Assembly: GCA_964383905.1 (NCBI GenBank)
Contig: CAYLJO010000002.1
Location: 1 to 64,000, forward strand
Reading direction: 5' to 3'
Source of the DNA: CAYLJO01 sp964383905
GTDB lineage: Bacteria; Acidobacteriota; Blastocatellia; Pyrinomonadales; Pyrinomonadaceae
DNA: 64,000 nucleotides
The translations under genes and the position numbers were made by a program. Below the pieces are notes generated by a model that worked only from the letters and a program-made list of their open reading frames with translations, ran no database searches and was not told the origin of the DNA. Shown here one piece after another: positions 18,463-26,185 of the stretch (within the stretch, counting starts at the first letter, position 1; each line of letters starts with the position of its first letter).

Positions 18463-19191
18463 ATGCAGCAAACAGCGACGAGTTTTGATGAGTTACGAGG
18501 ACGCGTGGAGGAGGTACGTCGCAATATTGAGGAGTGCGCGCGACGCTGCAACCGTGAGCCGTCGGAGATCAAACTTATTGCGGTGAGCAAGACGCATCCG
18601 CCGCCTCTGTTGCATCTCGCCGTTGAAGCCGGCGTGGGCAACTTCGGCGAGAATCGCGTGCAGGAGGCCGAAGCTAAAATCTCAACCTTGGGCCGCACGA
18701 GCGCACGCTGGCATCTGATCGGGCACCTGCAGGCGAACAAAGCTCGTCGCGCGGTCGTACTCTTTGACGTGATTCATTCTCTGGACTCGTCTTCACTCGC
18801 GCGGCGCCTCGACCGACTGTGCGCGGAGGAGGGGCGTGACGATTTGCCCGTGATGGTCGAGGTTAATCTCGCCGGCGAAGCGACCAAGTCGGGCGTCAGC
18901 GAGGAGGAGTTGCCAGAGCTTGTCGCGACGGTCACGGCCTGCGAGCGCCTGCGCTTAACAGGCCTGATGACGGTGCCGCCGTTCTTCGAAGAGGTCGAAC
19001 GGGTGCGGCCGTTTTTCGGCCGCCTGCGTGAGCTGCGTGACGCGTTGCGTTCGCGCCTGGCATTCGGCGAGGGCGGCGGCGAGCTTTCGATGGGTATGAG
19101 CCACGACTACGAAGTGGCGATTGAAGAAGGCGCCACGATGGTGCGTATCGGCACGGCGATTTTCGGGGCGCGTGACAAAGCAAAGGGTTAG
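18463..19191 (+). CDS. yggS: YggS-family PLP homeostasis protein (PLPBP)
   Basis: A 242-residue cytoplasmic fold-type III PLP protein. The PLP lysine is K43 in IAVSKTHPP; GNFGENRVQEAEAKI, WHLIGHLQ(A)NK and the C-terminal SMGMSHDYEVAIEEGATMVR are diagnostic. The family controls free PLP and affects amino-acid pools; no catalytic reaction is established. ATG 18463 is chosen over an upstream in-frame TTG (18439). It heads a cluster with yggT and yggU, an arrangement conserved in many bacteria. Confidence 0.95.
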   Translation: MQQTATSFDELRGRVEEVRRNIEECARRCNREPSEIKLIAVSKTHPPPLLHLAVEAGVGNFGENRVQEAEAKISTLGRTSARWHLIGHLQANKARRAVVLFDVIHSLDSSSLARRLDRLCAEEGRDDLPVMVEVNLAGEATKSGVSEEELPELVATVTACERLRLTGLMTVPPFFEEVERVRPFFGRLRELRDALRSRLAFGEGGGELSMGMSHDYEVAIEEGATMVRIGTAIFGARDKAKG

Positions 19192-19267
19192 CGTAGAATA
19201 GGTCGGAACGCACCTGCCATGTCTCACTGTTTGGTTCAAATTACCGGTCGTTGTTGATTACATCTAT

Positions 19268-19879
19268 ATGGAAGTCTTCCAGTTAATTTACGCTTTAATA
19301 TCATACGTGGTCATGACCGTCATCATCGTCACGGTGGTGCTGATGATCTTGCGTCTGGTGATTACTTATGCGGACGTCAACCCATTCAATTGGCTGGCGC
19401 TGACGGTGCGCCGGTTTACCGACCCGCTGGTCAGCCCCGTACGTCGCGCGCTGGTGGGATTCGGTGTTGATCCGAAATTTGCGCCGCTCATTACGATCCT
19501 GCTGGTGGTCCTCGTCGGGTATTTCTCCATCATGCTTGCGAGCAGCGTCTTGAACACGATGGGCGGTGTCTTATACGCCACCGAACGTCACGCGGTCGCA
19601 CCTCTCATCGGCTATGTGCTGTACGGTCTGCTGGCGCTCTACTCGCTGTTGATCTTCATTCGTATCATCTTTTCATGGGGCATGGTGAGCTACGCCAACC
19701 CCGTGATGCGTTTCCTCGTGAATACCACCGATCCGCTGCTCGTCCCACTGCGCCGCATGATTCCGCCGCTTGCCATGTTCGACCTGTCGCCCATCATCGC
19801 TTTCATTCTCATCTGGCTGTTTCAGGCCGCCGTCGCCGGAACGCTGCTGCGCGGCTTTCCGTTGCAGCTTATCGGTTAA
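19268..19879 (+). CDS. yggT: YggT-family integral membrane protein
   Basis: A 203-residue protein made of two YggT repeats. Each has hydrophobic helices and the amphipathic segment WLALTVRRFTDPLVSPVRRA (first copy) or FLVNTTDPLLVPLRRMIPP (second copy). About four to five membrane helices are visible. The family is linked to osmotic tolerance and, in other lineages, to thylakoid or septum organisation; the molecular role is unsettled. It sits 76 bases after yggS, and its TAA is followed at once by the ribosome site of yggU. Confidence 0.9.
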   Translation: MEVFQLIYALISYVVMTVIIVTVVLMILRLVITYADVNPFNWLALTVRRFTDPLVSPVRRALVGFGVDPKFAPLITILLVVLVGYFSIMLASSVLNTMGGVLYATERHAVAPLIGYVLYGLLALYSLLIFIRIIFSWGMVSYANPVMRFLVNTTDPLLVPLRRMIPPLAMFDLSPIIAFILIWLFQAAVAGTLLRGFPLQLIG

Positions 19880-19894
19880 AAGGAGACGCCGGAC

Positions 19895-20185
19895 CTGCTT
19901 GATTGCGTAGAGCATGACGGCGTTTTGACATTCACGGTGCGCGTCGTGCCACGCGCCTCACGAAGCGCCATTATGGGAGAGCATGACGGCGCGTTGCGCG
20001 TGCGTGTAGCGGCCCCGCCTGTTGAAGGAGCGGCCAACGAAGAGCTCGTGCGCACCCTGGCGCGTGCGCTTAATGTTCCGCCTCGCGCCGTCGAGATCAG
20101 ATCCGGACATGCTTCGAAAACCAAACAGGTACGCGTCCGTGGGGCGGAGCGGACGACACTTGAAAGCCTTGCACAGAAGAAATAG
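19895..20185 (+). CDS. yggU: YggU/DUF167 family protein, probable CTG start
   Basis: The small DUF167 fold is clear: FTVRVVPRASRSAIMGEHDG, then RVAAPPVEGAANEELVRTLA and a C-terminal SGHASKTKQVRV. The first ATG/GTG/TTG-type start in frame is TTG 19925, which would drop conserved N-terminal residues. An AAGGAG site at 19880-19885 sits nine bases before CTG 19895. Starting there gives MLDCVEHDGVLTFTVRV, matching the family's usual N-terminus, so CTG initiation is inferred. The gene is in the same frame as yggT and 15 bases beyond its stop. Function unknown. Confidence 0.78.
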   Translation: MLDCVEHDGVLTFTVRVVPRASRSAIMGEHDGALRVRVAAPPVEGAANEELVRTLARALNVPPRAVEIRSGHASKTKQVRVRGAERTTLESLAQKK

Positions 20186-20201
20186 GCACGGTTGTGAAGC
20201 T

Positions 20202-20270
20202 TATAGCGGGTCTCAAATGAGTGCGACCGAACTGCAAACAAAAATTTGAACCGCCGCAGGATCCGAGAGG
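20202..20270 (+). repeat. Dispersed intergenic repeat family 1, copy A
   Basis: Starts TATAGCGGGTCTCAAATGAG, continues with GTGCGACCGAACTGCAAAC and AAAAATTTGAACCGCCGCAG. Closely matches the copy at 39353-39446, and more loosely those at 42408, 45015 and 55459. Confidence 0.75.
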
Positions 20271-20327
20271 AAAAGCTTAAGGGATTCAGACCTGCTGATT
20301 GCTACCGGATCATCCTCGATTATGAAA

Positions 20328-20367
20328 ATTCGTTAGGTTTCGTGAGGATTCGTTAGCTTTCGTGAGA
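20328..20367. repeat. Two 20-bp tandem repeats
   Basis: ATTCGTTAGGTTTCGTGAGG (20328-20347) is followed directly by ATTCGTTAGCTTTCGTGAGA (20348-20367), two mismatches. Confidence 0.8.
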
Positions 20368-20850
20368 TCCCATGTGCCGCGCGCGCCGGAACACTTTTTT
20401 CGTCGGGATTCGTCAAGTGCGGACGGATAAAGTCCATTTTGTCCCCTACCCCCCATGCAGCATTTGTCAAGAGGCGAGATGAGATTCCTCCACCTCACTG
20501 ACAGTCGAGCGGTCCGGAGTGAGGTCATCACCACTATTATAGCAGGTGTGAGGCGGAGAATAGGCACGGCTGTTTTGTGACCGGTGATTATATAGAACTG
20601 CAGATTTGCGATTCGAAACTTGAGATGAAGGGTGGCAGATTTTGAAGGGAGAACGAACCCGAAGGTAGATCAAACAGAATCCTTTGCTCAAAGGCTACGA
20701 TCTGGAAGGATTTGGCATGGGATGGGCGCAGGTGGCATCCCGGTGCTAATATTTTAGTTGAAGGCTATGCAGGGATTTTGCATATAATTTTGTGGTATAT
20801 TTCATCCCCGCTCCGAATCTAAAATTCTGATTTAAGGGATTCAAAATAAG

Positions 20851-21594
20851 ATGTCCGGACATTCAAAGTGGCATACTATCAAACATAAAAAAGGTGCGCT
20901 GGATGCCAAGCGCGGCAAGCTTTTCACTAAATTAATCAAAGAGATTACGGTCGCCGCGCGTACGGGCGGCGGTGACCCGAACGCGAATTCGCGCCTGCGC
21001 AAGGCCATCTCCGACGCCAAGGGGGCGAACATGCCCAACGACACCATTGACCGCGCGATCAGGCGCGGCACGGGCGAAGAAGCCGGCGTCCATTATGAAG
21101 AGGTCACGTACGAGGGTTATGGCCCGGGCGGTGTCGCCATCATGGTCGATTCGATGACCGATAATCGAAACCGAACGGTGGCCGAGATCAGACACATCTT
21201 CTCGAAGAACGGCGGTAACCTCGGCGAGTCCGGCTCGGTCGGCTGGATATTTGAGAAGAAGGGTTACATCGTCGTCGACAAAGCGGCCAAACCCGAAGAC
21301 GAGCTCTTCGAGCTCGCGATCGAGGCGGGGGCGGATGATTTACGCGACGACGAGGATAATTTCGAGGTCATCACCTCGCCTGAAAATTTCGACACCGTGC
21401 TCACGGCCGTGAAAGGCGCCGGCATCCAACCGCAGGTCGCGGAGGTCGAGATGGTGCCCAAAAATTATATCAAGCTTGAAGGGCAGGAAGCTCGGCAGAT
21501 GCTCAAGTTGATGGAGGCTTTGGAAGATCACGACGACGTGCAAAAGGTTTCCGCCAACTTCGACATTAGCGAAGCGGACATGGCCGAAGCTTGA
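20851..21594 (+). CDS. yebC: YebC/PmpR-family translation or transcription factor
   Basis: A 247-residue protein of standard family length. The start MSGHSKWHTIKHKKGALDAK is diagnostic; GGDPNANSRLRKAISDAKGA and the acidic GADDLRDDEDNFEV also match. YebC/TACO1 proteins have been described both as DNA-binding regulators and as factors helping ribosomes through stalling motifs (family knowledge). It is followed 90 bases later by ruvC, a common pairing (yebC-ruvC). Confidence 0.97.
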   Translation: MSGHSKWHTIKHKKGALDAKRGKLFTKLIKEITVAARTGGGDPNANSRLRKAISDAKGANMPNDTIDRAIRRGTGEEAGVHYEEVTYEGYGPGGVAIMVDSMTDNRNRTVAEIRHIFSKNGGNLGESGSVGWIFEKKGYIVVDKAAKPEDELFELAIEAGADDLRDDEDNFEVITSPENFDTVLTAVKGAGIQPQVAEVEMVPKNYIKLEGQEARQMLKLMEALEDHDDVQKVSANFDISEADMAEA

Positions 21595-21602
21595 TAAGTA
21601 AA

Positions 21603-21676
21603 AAGGAAAAAGGCAAAAGTCAGGCGGAAACCTCTTTTAAATTTTGTCCGTGATCTACCCTTTTGCCTTTTCCCTT
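21603..21676. repeat. REP-like inverted repeat between yebC and ruvC
   Basis: Left arm AAGGAAAAAGGCAAAAG (21603-21619) pairs with CTTTTGCCTTTTCCCTT (21660-21676) with about one mismatch. The right arm ends one base before the ruvC start, so no separate ribosome site fits. It could act as a terminator, RNA-stability element or start-site mask. Confidence 0.65.
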
Positions 21677-21683
21677 GATGATG

Positions 21684-22238
21684 ATGCGCGTTTTAGGAAT
21701 TGATCCGGGAAGTGAGGCGACGGGCTGGGGCGTCGTTGAGGGCGATGGCCGCCGCTATCGACTGGTCGAATACGGCACGGTCAAGGCCCCGCCGCGTGAG
21801 AGGTTTTCGGCGAGGCTGTTGAAAATAAGCGACGGTGTCGAGGCCGTCATCAAACGCTTGCGGCCCGATGCCTGTGCGGTCGAAGAGGCTTTTTTCGCCG
21901 CCAATGTCAAAACGGCTCTCAAACTGGGGCATGCGCGCGGCGCGGTGCTGATCGCCGCCGAGCGGGCCGGCATTGAGATCCACGAATATTCGGCGCGGTT
22001 GATTAAGCAAACGGTCGTCGGTTACGGCAACGCCGAGAAGCATCAGGTCCAGGAGATGGTACGTATTCTTCTCTCGCTCGCGCGTGTCCCCGAACCCCAC
22101 GACGCCGCCGATGCGCTCGCCGTCGCCATCTGTCACTTTCATCATGCGGAAACTTCGCAACGCATTCTTGCCGCCGAAGCGCGTATTAAACTGGCATCCG
22201 CCACATCGCGCGCCATGCGGCGCCGAGCTTCTCGCTAA
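21684..22238 (+). CDS. ruvC: Holliday junction resolvase RuvC
   Basis: A 184-residue endonuclease of the RNase H fold. Catalytic acids are visible in VLGIDPGSEATGWG (Asp7), CAVEEAFFAAN (Glu), and HDAADALAVAICH (final Asp pair); the DNA-contact region EYSARLIKQTVVGYGNAEKH is conserved. It resolves four-way junctions with RuvAB, whose genes are not in the window. Three ATG codons in a row (21678, 21681, 21684) are possible starts; the last gives the family N-terminus MRVLGIDPG. Confidence 0.95.
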   Translation: MRVLGIDPGSEATGWGVVEGDGRRYRLVEYGTVKAPPRERFSARLLKISDGVEAVIKRLRPDACAVEEAFFAANVKTALKLGHARGAVLIAAERAGIEIHEYSARLIKQTVVGYGNAEKHQVQEMVRILLSLARVPEPHDAADALAVAICHFHHAETSQRILAAEARIKLASATSRAMRRRASR

Positions 22239-22304
22239 ATTTGAGACGCGCCGCGCGCAATGCGGGGCGCCTTACCACCATCACCTCGCGGACGGAGCAG
22301 GACA

Positions 22305-23242
22305 ATGTTCACTCTTCCCCCAAAGAACAGCAGTGCTTTGATCCCGCTGGCGATGATCTTGTGTGCCGTGATATGTATCCCGCAGGCGTTCGCAAAAAAG
22401 CGGCGCGCCCCCGGCGGCGGCCAGCGGGCGGTGGTCGTTGAAGAGAGGTTGGCCGCTTTGCGCGACGCGCCGAGCCTCTCCGCCCATCTATTACAGCGCA
22501 TGGGGCGCGGGCGAATGGTCAGTATTCTCGGCGCGAAACGCGCGCCTGACGGCCTCACTTTTTACCGCGTCGCGGTGACGCGGCGGACGAGAGGATGGCT
22601 GCAGAGCGAAGCTGTCGTCTCGCCCTCGCGGGCCGGGGATGACGGCCGGCTCCTGCGTCTTATTCGCAGCTCTGAAGATTTTGATCGCATTGCGCGTGCG
22701 CGCATCTTTCTCGATCTGTTTCCAAGGTCGTCTCATCGTGTGGCCGTGTTGCTGCTTTACGGAGATGCGGCGGAAGAGGCGGCGGATAAGCTCTCACGCG
22801 ACGCGACGAGGCGGCTGGAGGCGCACGGCACGGACGGAAGCGGGGCGCCGGCCTTCAGCTATTTTCTGAACTACAACGGGCTGGATCGCTACAACCGCAA
22901 CGGGATCACTTTCGTTTTCGACCGGGCCGCGAGCAATTTCATTATAACGGCGCGAGCTGGCGCGAGATCCTTCAACGCTACCCGCACAGCCCGGAAGCCT
23001 CGGAGGCCGGCAAGCGGCTGAATGCGTTGGCCGAACTTGGAAGCAGGTTGTGTGCTGCAAAGCCTTCTTCCTCAGAGTGCCATCGAGGCTCCGCGCAACT
23101 CGCCACACATTTGCTTGAGCAAGCTCATGTCGTCGTGACCCGACGATGCTTTCGGAGCAACGTGCTATTTCCCTCGCTCATCCGTTGTTTCTTTAGAGAC
23201 CTTGCGTTAGGCTTGCGCGCAAATATGAAACATCCTGTCTAA
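22305..23242 (+). pseudogene. Exported SH3-like protein, frameshifted near 22930
   Basis: From ATG 22305 the frame encodes a signal peptide (IPLAMILCAVICIPQAFA) and an SH3b-like domain (RLAALRDAPSLSAHLLQRMG ... TRGWLQSEAV). The frame ends at 23021 with an unlikely Arg-rich tail. In the -1 frame the sequence from about 22932 reads QFHYNGASWREILQRYPHSP, then EASEAGKRLNALAELG, which continues the domain logically, and stays open to 23242. A single-base indel around 22925-22935 therefore probably split the gene. A sequencing error is possible. The distal end beyond about 23060 looks non-homologous. It follows ruvC by 66 bases. Confidence 0.6.
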
Positions 23243-23457
23243 ATCATTAAATCCTGCTATTCCACGTTGAAATTCTCTCTGCGACGTTCTATCGCAATCC
23301 GCCGGGGCGCAGCGAATTAGCCTGTTGATTACCGCACGTAATTGCGTTCATAGAAAATTTAACTTGCTTGCGATACGCTGCGCGGCAACACCGGGTTAAG
23401 GGCGCGCTGTATCGGTGCGCCGTCACAGAAAATTGAGTCGCATAAGGAGAGGGAATC

Positions 23458-24079
23458 ATGATTAGTGGCCGTAACTATCACAGCGCATCAAACCCCATGG
23501 TTGGCGACCTGCTCCGTCGCCCGGCTTCGCTACCGCCGTGCAAAAGGACGTGCTTATCGAGGTGGGCCAAGAGGTCACGCTCAACGTCCAACTGAAAACC
23601 GGCGACGTCAACGAGCAAGTGGTGGTCGAGGCCGAAGCGAGCGGTGTCACCACGACAACTGCGACGCTGAGCAATGTGGTTGGCGGGCAAGTCGTGCGCG
23701 ATCTACCGATCAATGGCCGCGACTGGACACTATTGGCCGCGCTGGAGCCCGGCGTCCACACCATCGAGGCGCAATCCGCCATCTCAACCTCTGGCAACGC
23801 CAGCGCGAATCGCGGTTTTGGAACGCAGATGACCATCGCTGGCAACCGCCCGCAGCAGAACAACTATCGCCTGGACGGCATCAGCATCAACGACTATTCC
23901 GGCAGCGGCCCCGGCAACGTCATCGGCTCGACGCTCGGCGTGGACGCCGTCCAGGAGTTCTCGGTCGTCACCGGCAACGCCTCGGCGGATTACGGCAAGA
24001 CTTCGGGCGGGGTCGTCAACGCGGTCACGCGCTCGGGCCAGAACCAGTTCCACGGCTCGGTGTTTGAGTTCCTGCGCCG
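23458..24079 (+). pseudogene. TonB-dependent (Oar-like) receptor fragment
   Basis: A strong AAGGAGAGGGAATC ribosome site precedes ATG 23458, but the following frame is soon out of register. From about 23523 another frame reads GFATAVQKDVLIEVGQEVTL, the end of a carboxypeptidase-regulatory-like domain. It runs into a plug domain (DLPINGRDWTLLAALEPG ... QQNNYRLDGISINDYSG ... SADYGKTSGGVVNAVTRSG) and stops after FHGSVFEFLR. The native protein would be about 1000 residues or more; the signal peptide, most of the N-terminal domain and the whole barrel are missing. The 3' end is fused to a reversed dctA fragment. Confidence 0.8.
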
Positions 24080-24684
24080 AACGCGCCGAGGGGCGCGAAC
24101 CACATGATGTAGCCGACGATGCGGAACAGGATGCGCGAAAGCTGTTCGATGAAATTAAAGACCGCCTCGCTCTTCCGCCCCAGCGCATGCAGCGCGAAGC
24201 CGAAGAAGAGCGCAAACAACAGCACTTGCAGAATATCGCCTTTGGCGAACGCATCAACCACGCTCGTGGGGATCACGTTCAGCAGGAAGTCGGTGGCGCT
24301 CTGCACCTGCCCCGGCGTGGTATAAGCCGCGATGGCCTTGGTATCCAGCGTCGCCGGGTCAACGTTCATGCCGGCGCCCGGTCGCACCAGGTTGACGATG
24401 GCGAGGCCGATGACCAACGCCAACGTGCTGACCACTTCAAAATAGAGCACCGCAAGTCCGCCGGTCTTCCCGACCGCCTTCATGTTCTCCATGCTGGCGA
24501 TGCCGAGCACCACCGTGCAGAAGATGATGGGCGCGATGATCATCTTGATCAGCTTGATGAAGCCATCGCCCAGCGGCTTCATGGCTGTACCCGTCGCGGG
24601 ATAAAAATGGCTGAGCAGGACGCCGATGAGGATCGCGACCACGACTTGAAAATATAGTGTTTGATAAAACTTCTTCTCGGCCAT
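24078..24684 (-). pseudogene. Dicarboxylate/cation symporter (DctA/GltP-like) N-terminal fragment
   Basis: From ATG 24684, preceded by GGAGGAGATAGCA, the sequence MAEKKFYQTLYFQVVVAILI, then GVLLSHFYP opens a DAACS-family transporter. GDGFIKLIKMIIAPIIFCTV and the SVVDAFAKGDILQVLLFALF helix are typical. It ends at WFAPLGAFGA, about residue 203 of an expected 420-450, where TonB-receptor sequence in reverse begins. The missing half includes the hairpin loops and the substrate-binding helices, so it cannot transport. The intact family takes up C4-dicarboxylates with Na+ or H+. The open frame continues 17 codons into foreign sequence. Confidence 0.82.
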
Positions 24685-25624
24685 TGCTATCTCCTCCATA
24701 GCTGTATTAGAAGCTGGGACTAAAGGGAGTAGGTTGACTGTTAGCACTGCCACCAGCTTCAGATTGAGGCATAATCGCTTGATGCCTTTGATGGGGGATG
24801 CGCGCCTCGCGGCCAGCCGCTATTCGCTCTCGCAATGAGCAGTAAAAAAGAACCGTCCGGCCAAACACAACGGTCGCTTCTATCGTTCAGAGCAGCAGAG
24901 GTCAAGCAGTCGGGCATTCGGTCACAGCGCCACACTAAGCCCATGGTCTTCATGCAAACTTTGCCCAAAGATACTTTGGTGTAGATTAATTGACGATGAA
25001 CAGTATGAGCCTGGACTACAGCAACTAAAACGCTGCATCTGCTGTCATAAGCAACCTCACATTGGCCGTTTATCTATGAACGACCAATGCGTCTGAAAAC
25101 TAGTCACTGCATCAAGTAATTTGCTCAACCATGCGCACTTGAATAAAAGGAAAGCTGATTGTTATTGTCGAAGGCAAACTCACTATCCAGCCGCACATCT
25201 TGAAGACTCTCGGACTACGCCGCGGCCCTATCTGGGAGGCTGAGTGCGCCCCTCTGGGGGGCGTTTCCTGATTGGAGTTGACAGCGGTAATTGGCCTCCT
25301 GAAAGCGTCCCCCAAAGTATCAAATTTGATGCGAACAGTGCGGTGTTTGCGGCAACAGGCAAACGAATCCGGCGTTTGCCTATCCGCGCCGAAAACCTCA
25401 GGTAGAAGTTAAACTTACCATCCTGATGACAGATCCGCGCGACCTGCCTGGCCGGGACGTCGCTCCATAATGTACTATTCGGGTGCGGAAGTTAATGCTG
25501 ATCCTCTTTAGCGCCTCGTAAGAGTCCCGCTACTCTTAATTTTGCGAAAATTTCCTCCTCCAGGTGTTAATAAATGGCGCCGGCCGGCGTTTTACTATAT
25601 GGAGACAACGTGAAGGAGGAACGC
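24685..25624. other. About 940-bp region without a recognisable gene
   Basis: Small frames at 24759-24968 and 25112-25315 on the minus strand lack domains and ribosome sites. Two hairpins are seen: CGCCCC (25247-25252)/GGGGCG (25258-25263) followed by TTT, and the 8-bp perfect GGCAAACG (25358-25365)/CGTTTGCC (25373-25380). The region probably holds the dctA and sigma-factor promoters and decayed sequence. Confidence 0.5.
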
Positions 25625-26185
25625 GTGCCAGCAACCGCCACACACCTGAAACCACTCCCCGGCCCTCCGGGTGAGCTTGAGAGCCTCTTTCGCGCGCACA
25701 ACGAGCAGATCTTTCGGACCGCTTACCGGATCACCGGAAGCGCCGACGATGCCGAGGACGTGCTGCAGACGGTCTTCCTCCGCTTGGCCCGTGGCAAAGG
25801 GAGCTATGATCTCACACCCAGCCCGGCCGGCTACCTGCGGCGCGCTGCCGTCAACGCCTCGCTCGACCTGTTACGCGGCCGCACAAGGGCGAAAGCGGTC
25901 GCGCTTGAAGACGTGGGATCAGAGCTATTCGAGAATCCGGCGATGAGTCCCGAAGCGCGGCATGACGAGCGCGAGCTGAAGCGGCTGGTACGGCAAGCGG
26001 TCGCCCGTTTGGGTCCGACCGCCGCGCAGATGTTCGTGCTCCGCTATTACGAGGGCTATGACAACCGACAGATCGCGGAGCTGCTCGACACATCGCAGGT
26101 GGTTGTCGCCGTCGTTTTGCACCGCGCCCGCGCACGCCTTCGGAAAGAGATCGGTGAGTATTTGGAGAAACATCATGAAGCGTAG
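25625..26185 (+). CDS. ECF-type RNA polymerase sigma factor
   Basis: From GTG 25625 the protein is 186 residues with region 2 (LFRAHNEQIFRTAYRITGSA ... DAEDVLQTVFLRLARG) and region 4 (LGPTAAQMFVLRYYEGYDNR, then QIAELLDTSQVVVAVVLHRA). GTG 25625 follows AAGGAGGA with short spacing; ATG 25574 and GTG 25610 are alternatives giving 203 and 191 residues. The stop overlaps the start of the downstream anti-sigma/FecR gene by 11 bases, so the pair is translationally coupled and almost certainly works as a regulator-antagonist pair. No target promoter could be identified. Confidence 0.92.
   Translation: MPATATHLKPLPGPPGELESLFRAHNEQIFRTAYRITGSADDAEDVLQTVFLRLARGKGSYDLTPSPAGYLRRAAVNASLDLLRGRTRAKAVALEDVGSELFENPAMSPEARHDERELKRLVRQAVARLGPTAAQMFVLRYYEGYDNRQIAELLDTSQVVVAVVLHRARARLRKEIGEYLEKHHEA

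Larger units (their letters stand above)
20186..20850. other. 665-bp gene-free region rich in repeats
   Basis: Between yggU and yebC. It contains repeat family 1 copy A, a 20-bp direct repeat (20328-20367), a related ATTCGTC motif near 20407, and AT-rich short repeats at 20590-20645. No plausible gene is seen. The yebC promoter should lie in the AT-rich final 100 bases. Confidence 0.6.

Noticed and set aside
17840..18463. 207-codon plus-strand frame
   Set aside because: Runs through the tRNA-Leu gene and its terminator on the opposite strand.
24064..24657. 197-codon plus-strand frame over the dctA fragment
   Set aside because: Antisense to a clear transporter sequence; His/Asp/Arg-rich composition is typical of a shadow frame.
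24685..25624. Mobile element in the gene-poor stretch next to the TonB/dctA joint
   Set aside because: No transposase or integrase sequence, no clear terminal repeats or target duplication.
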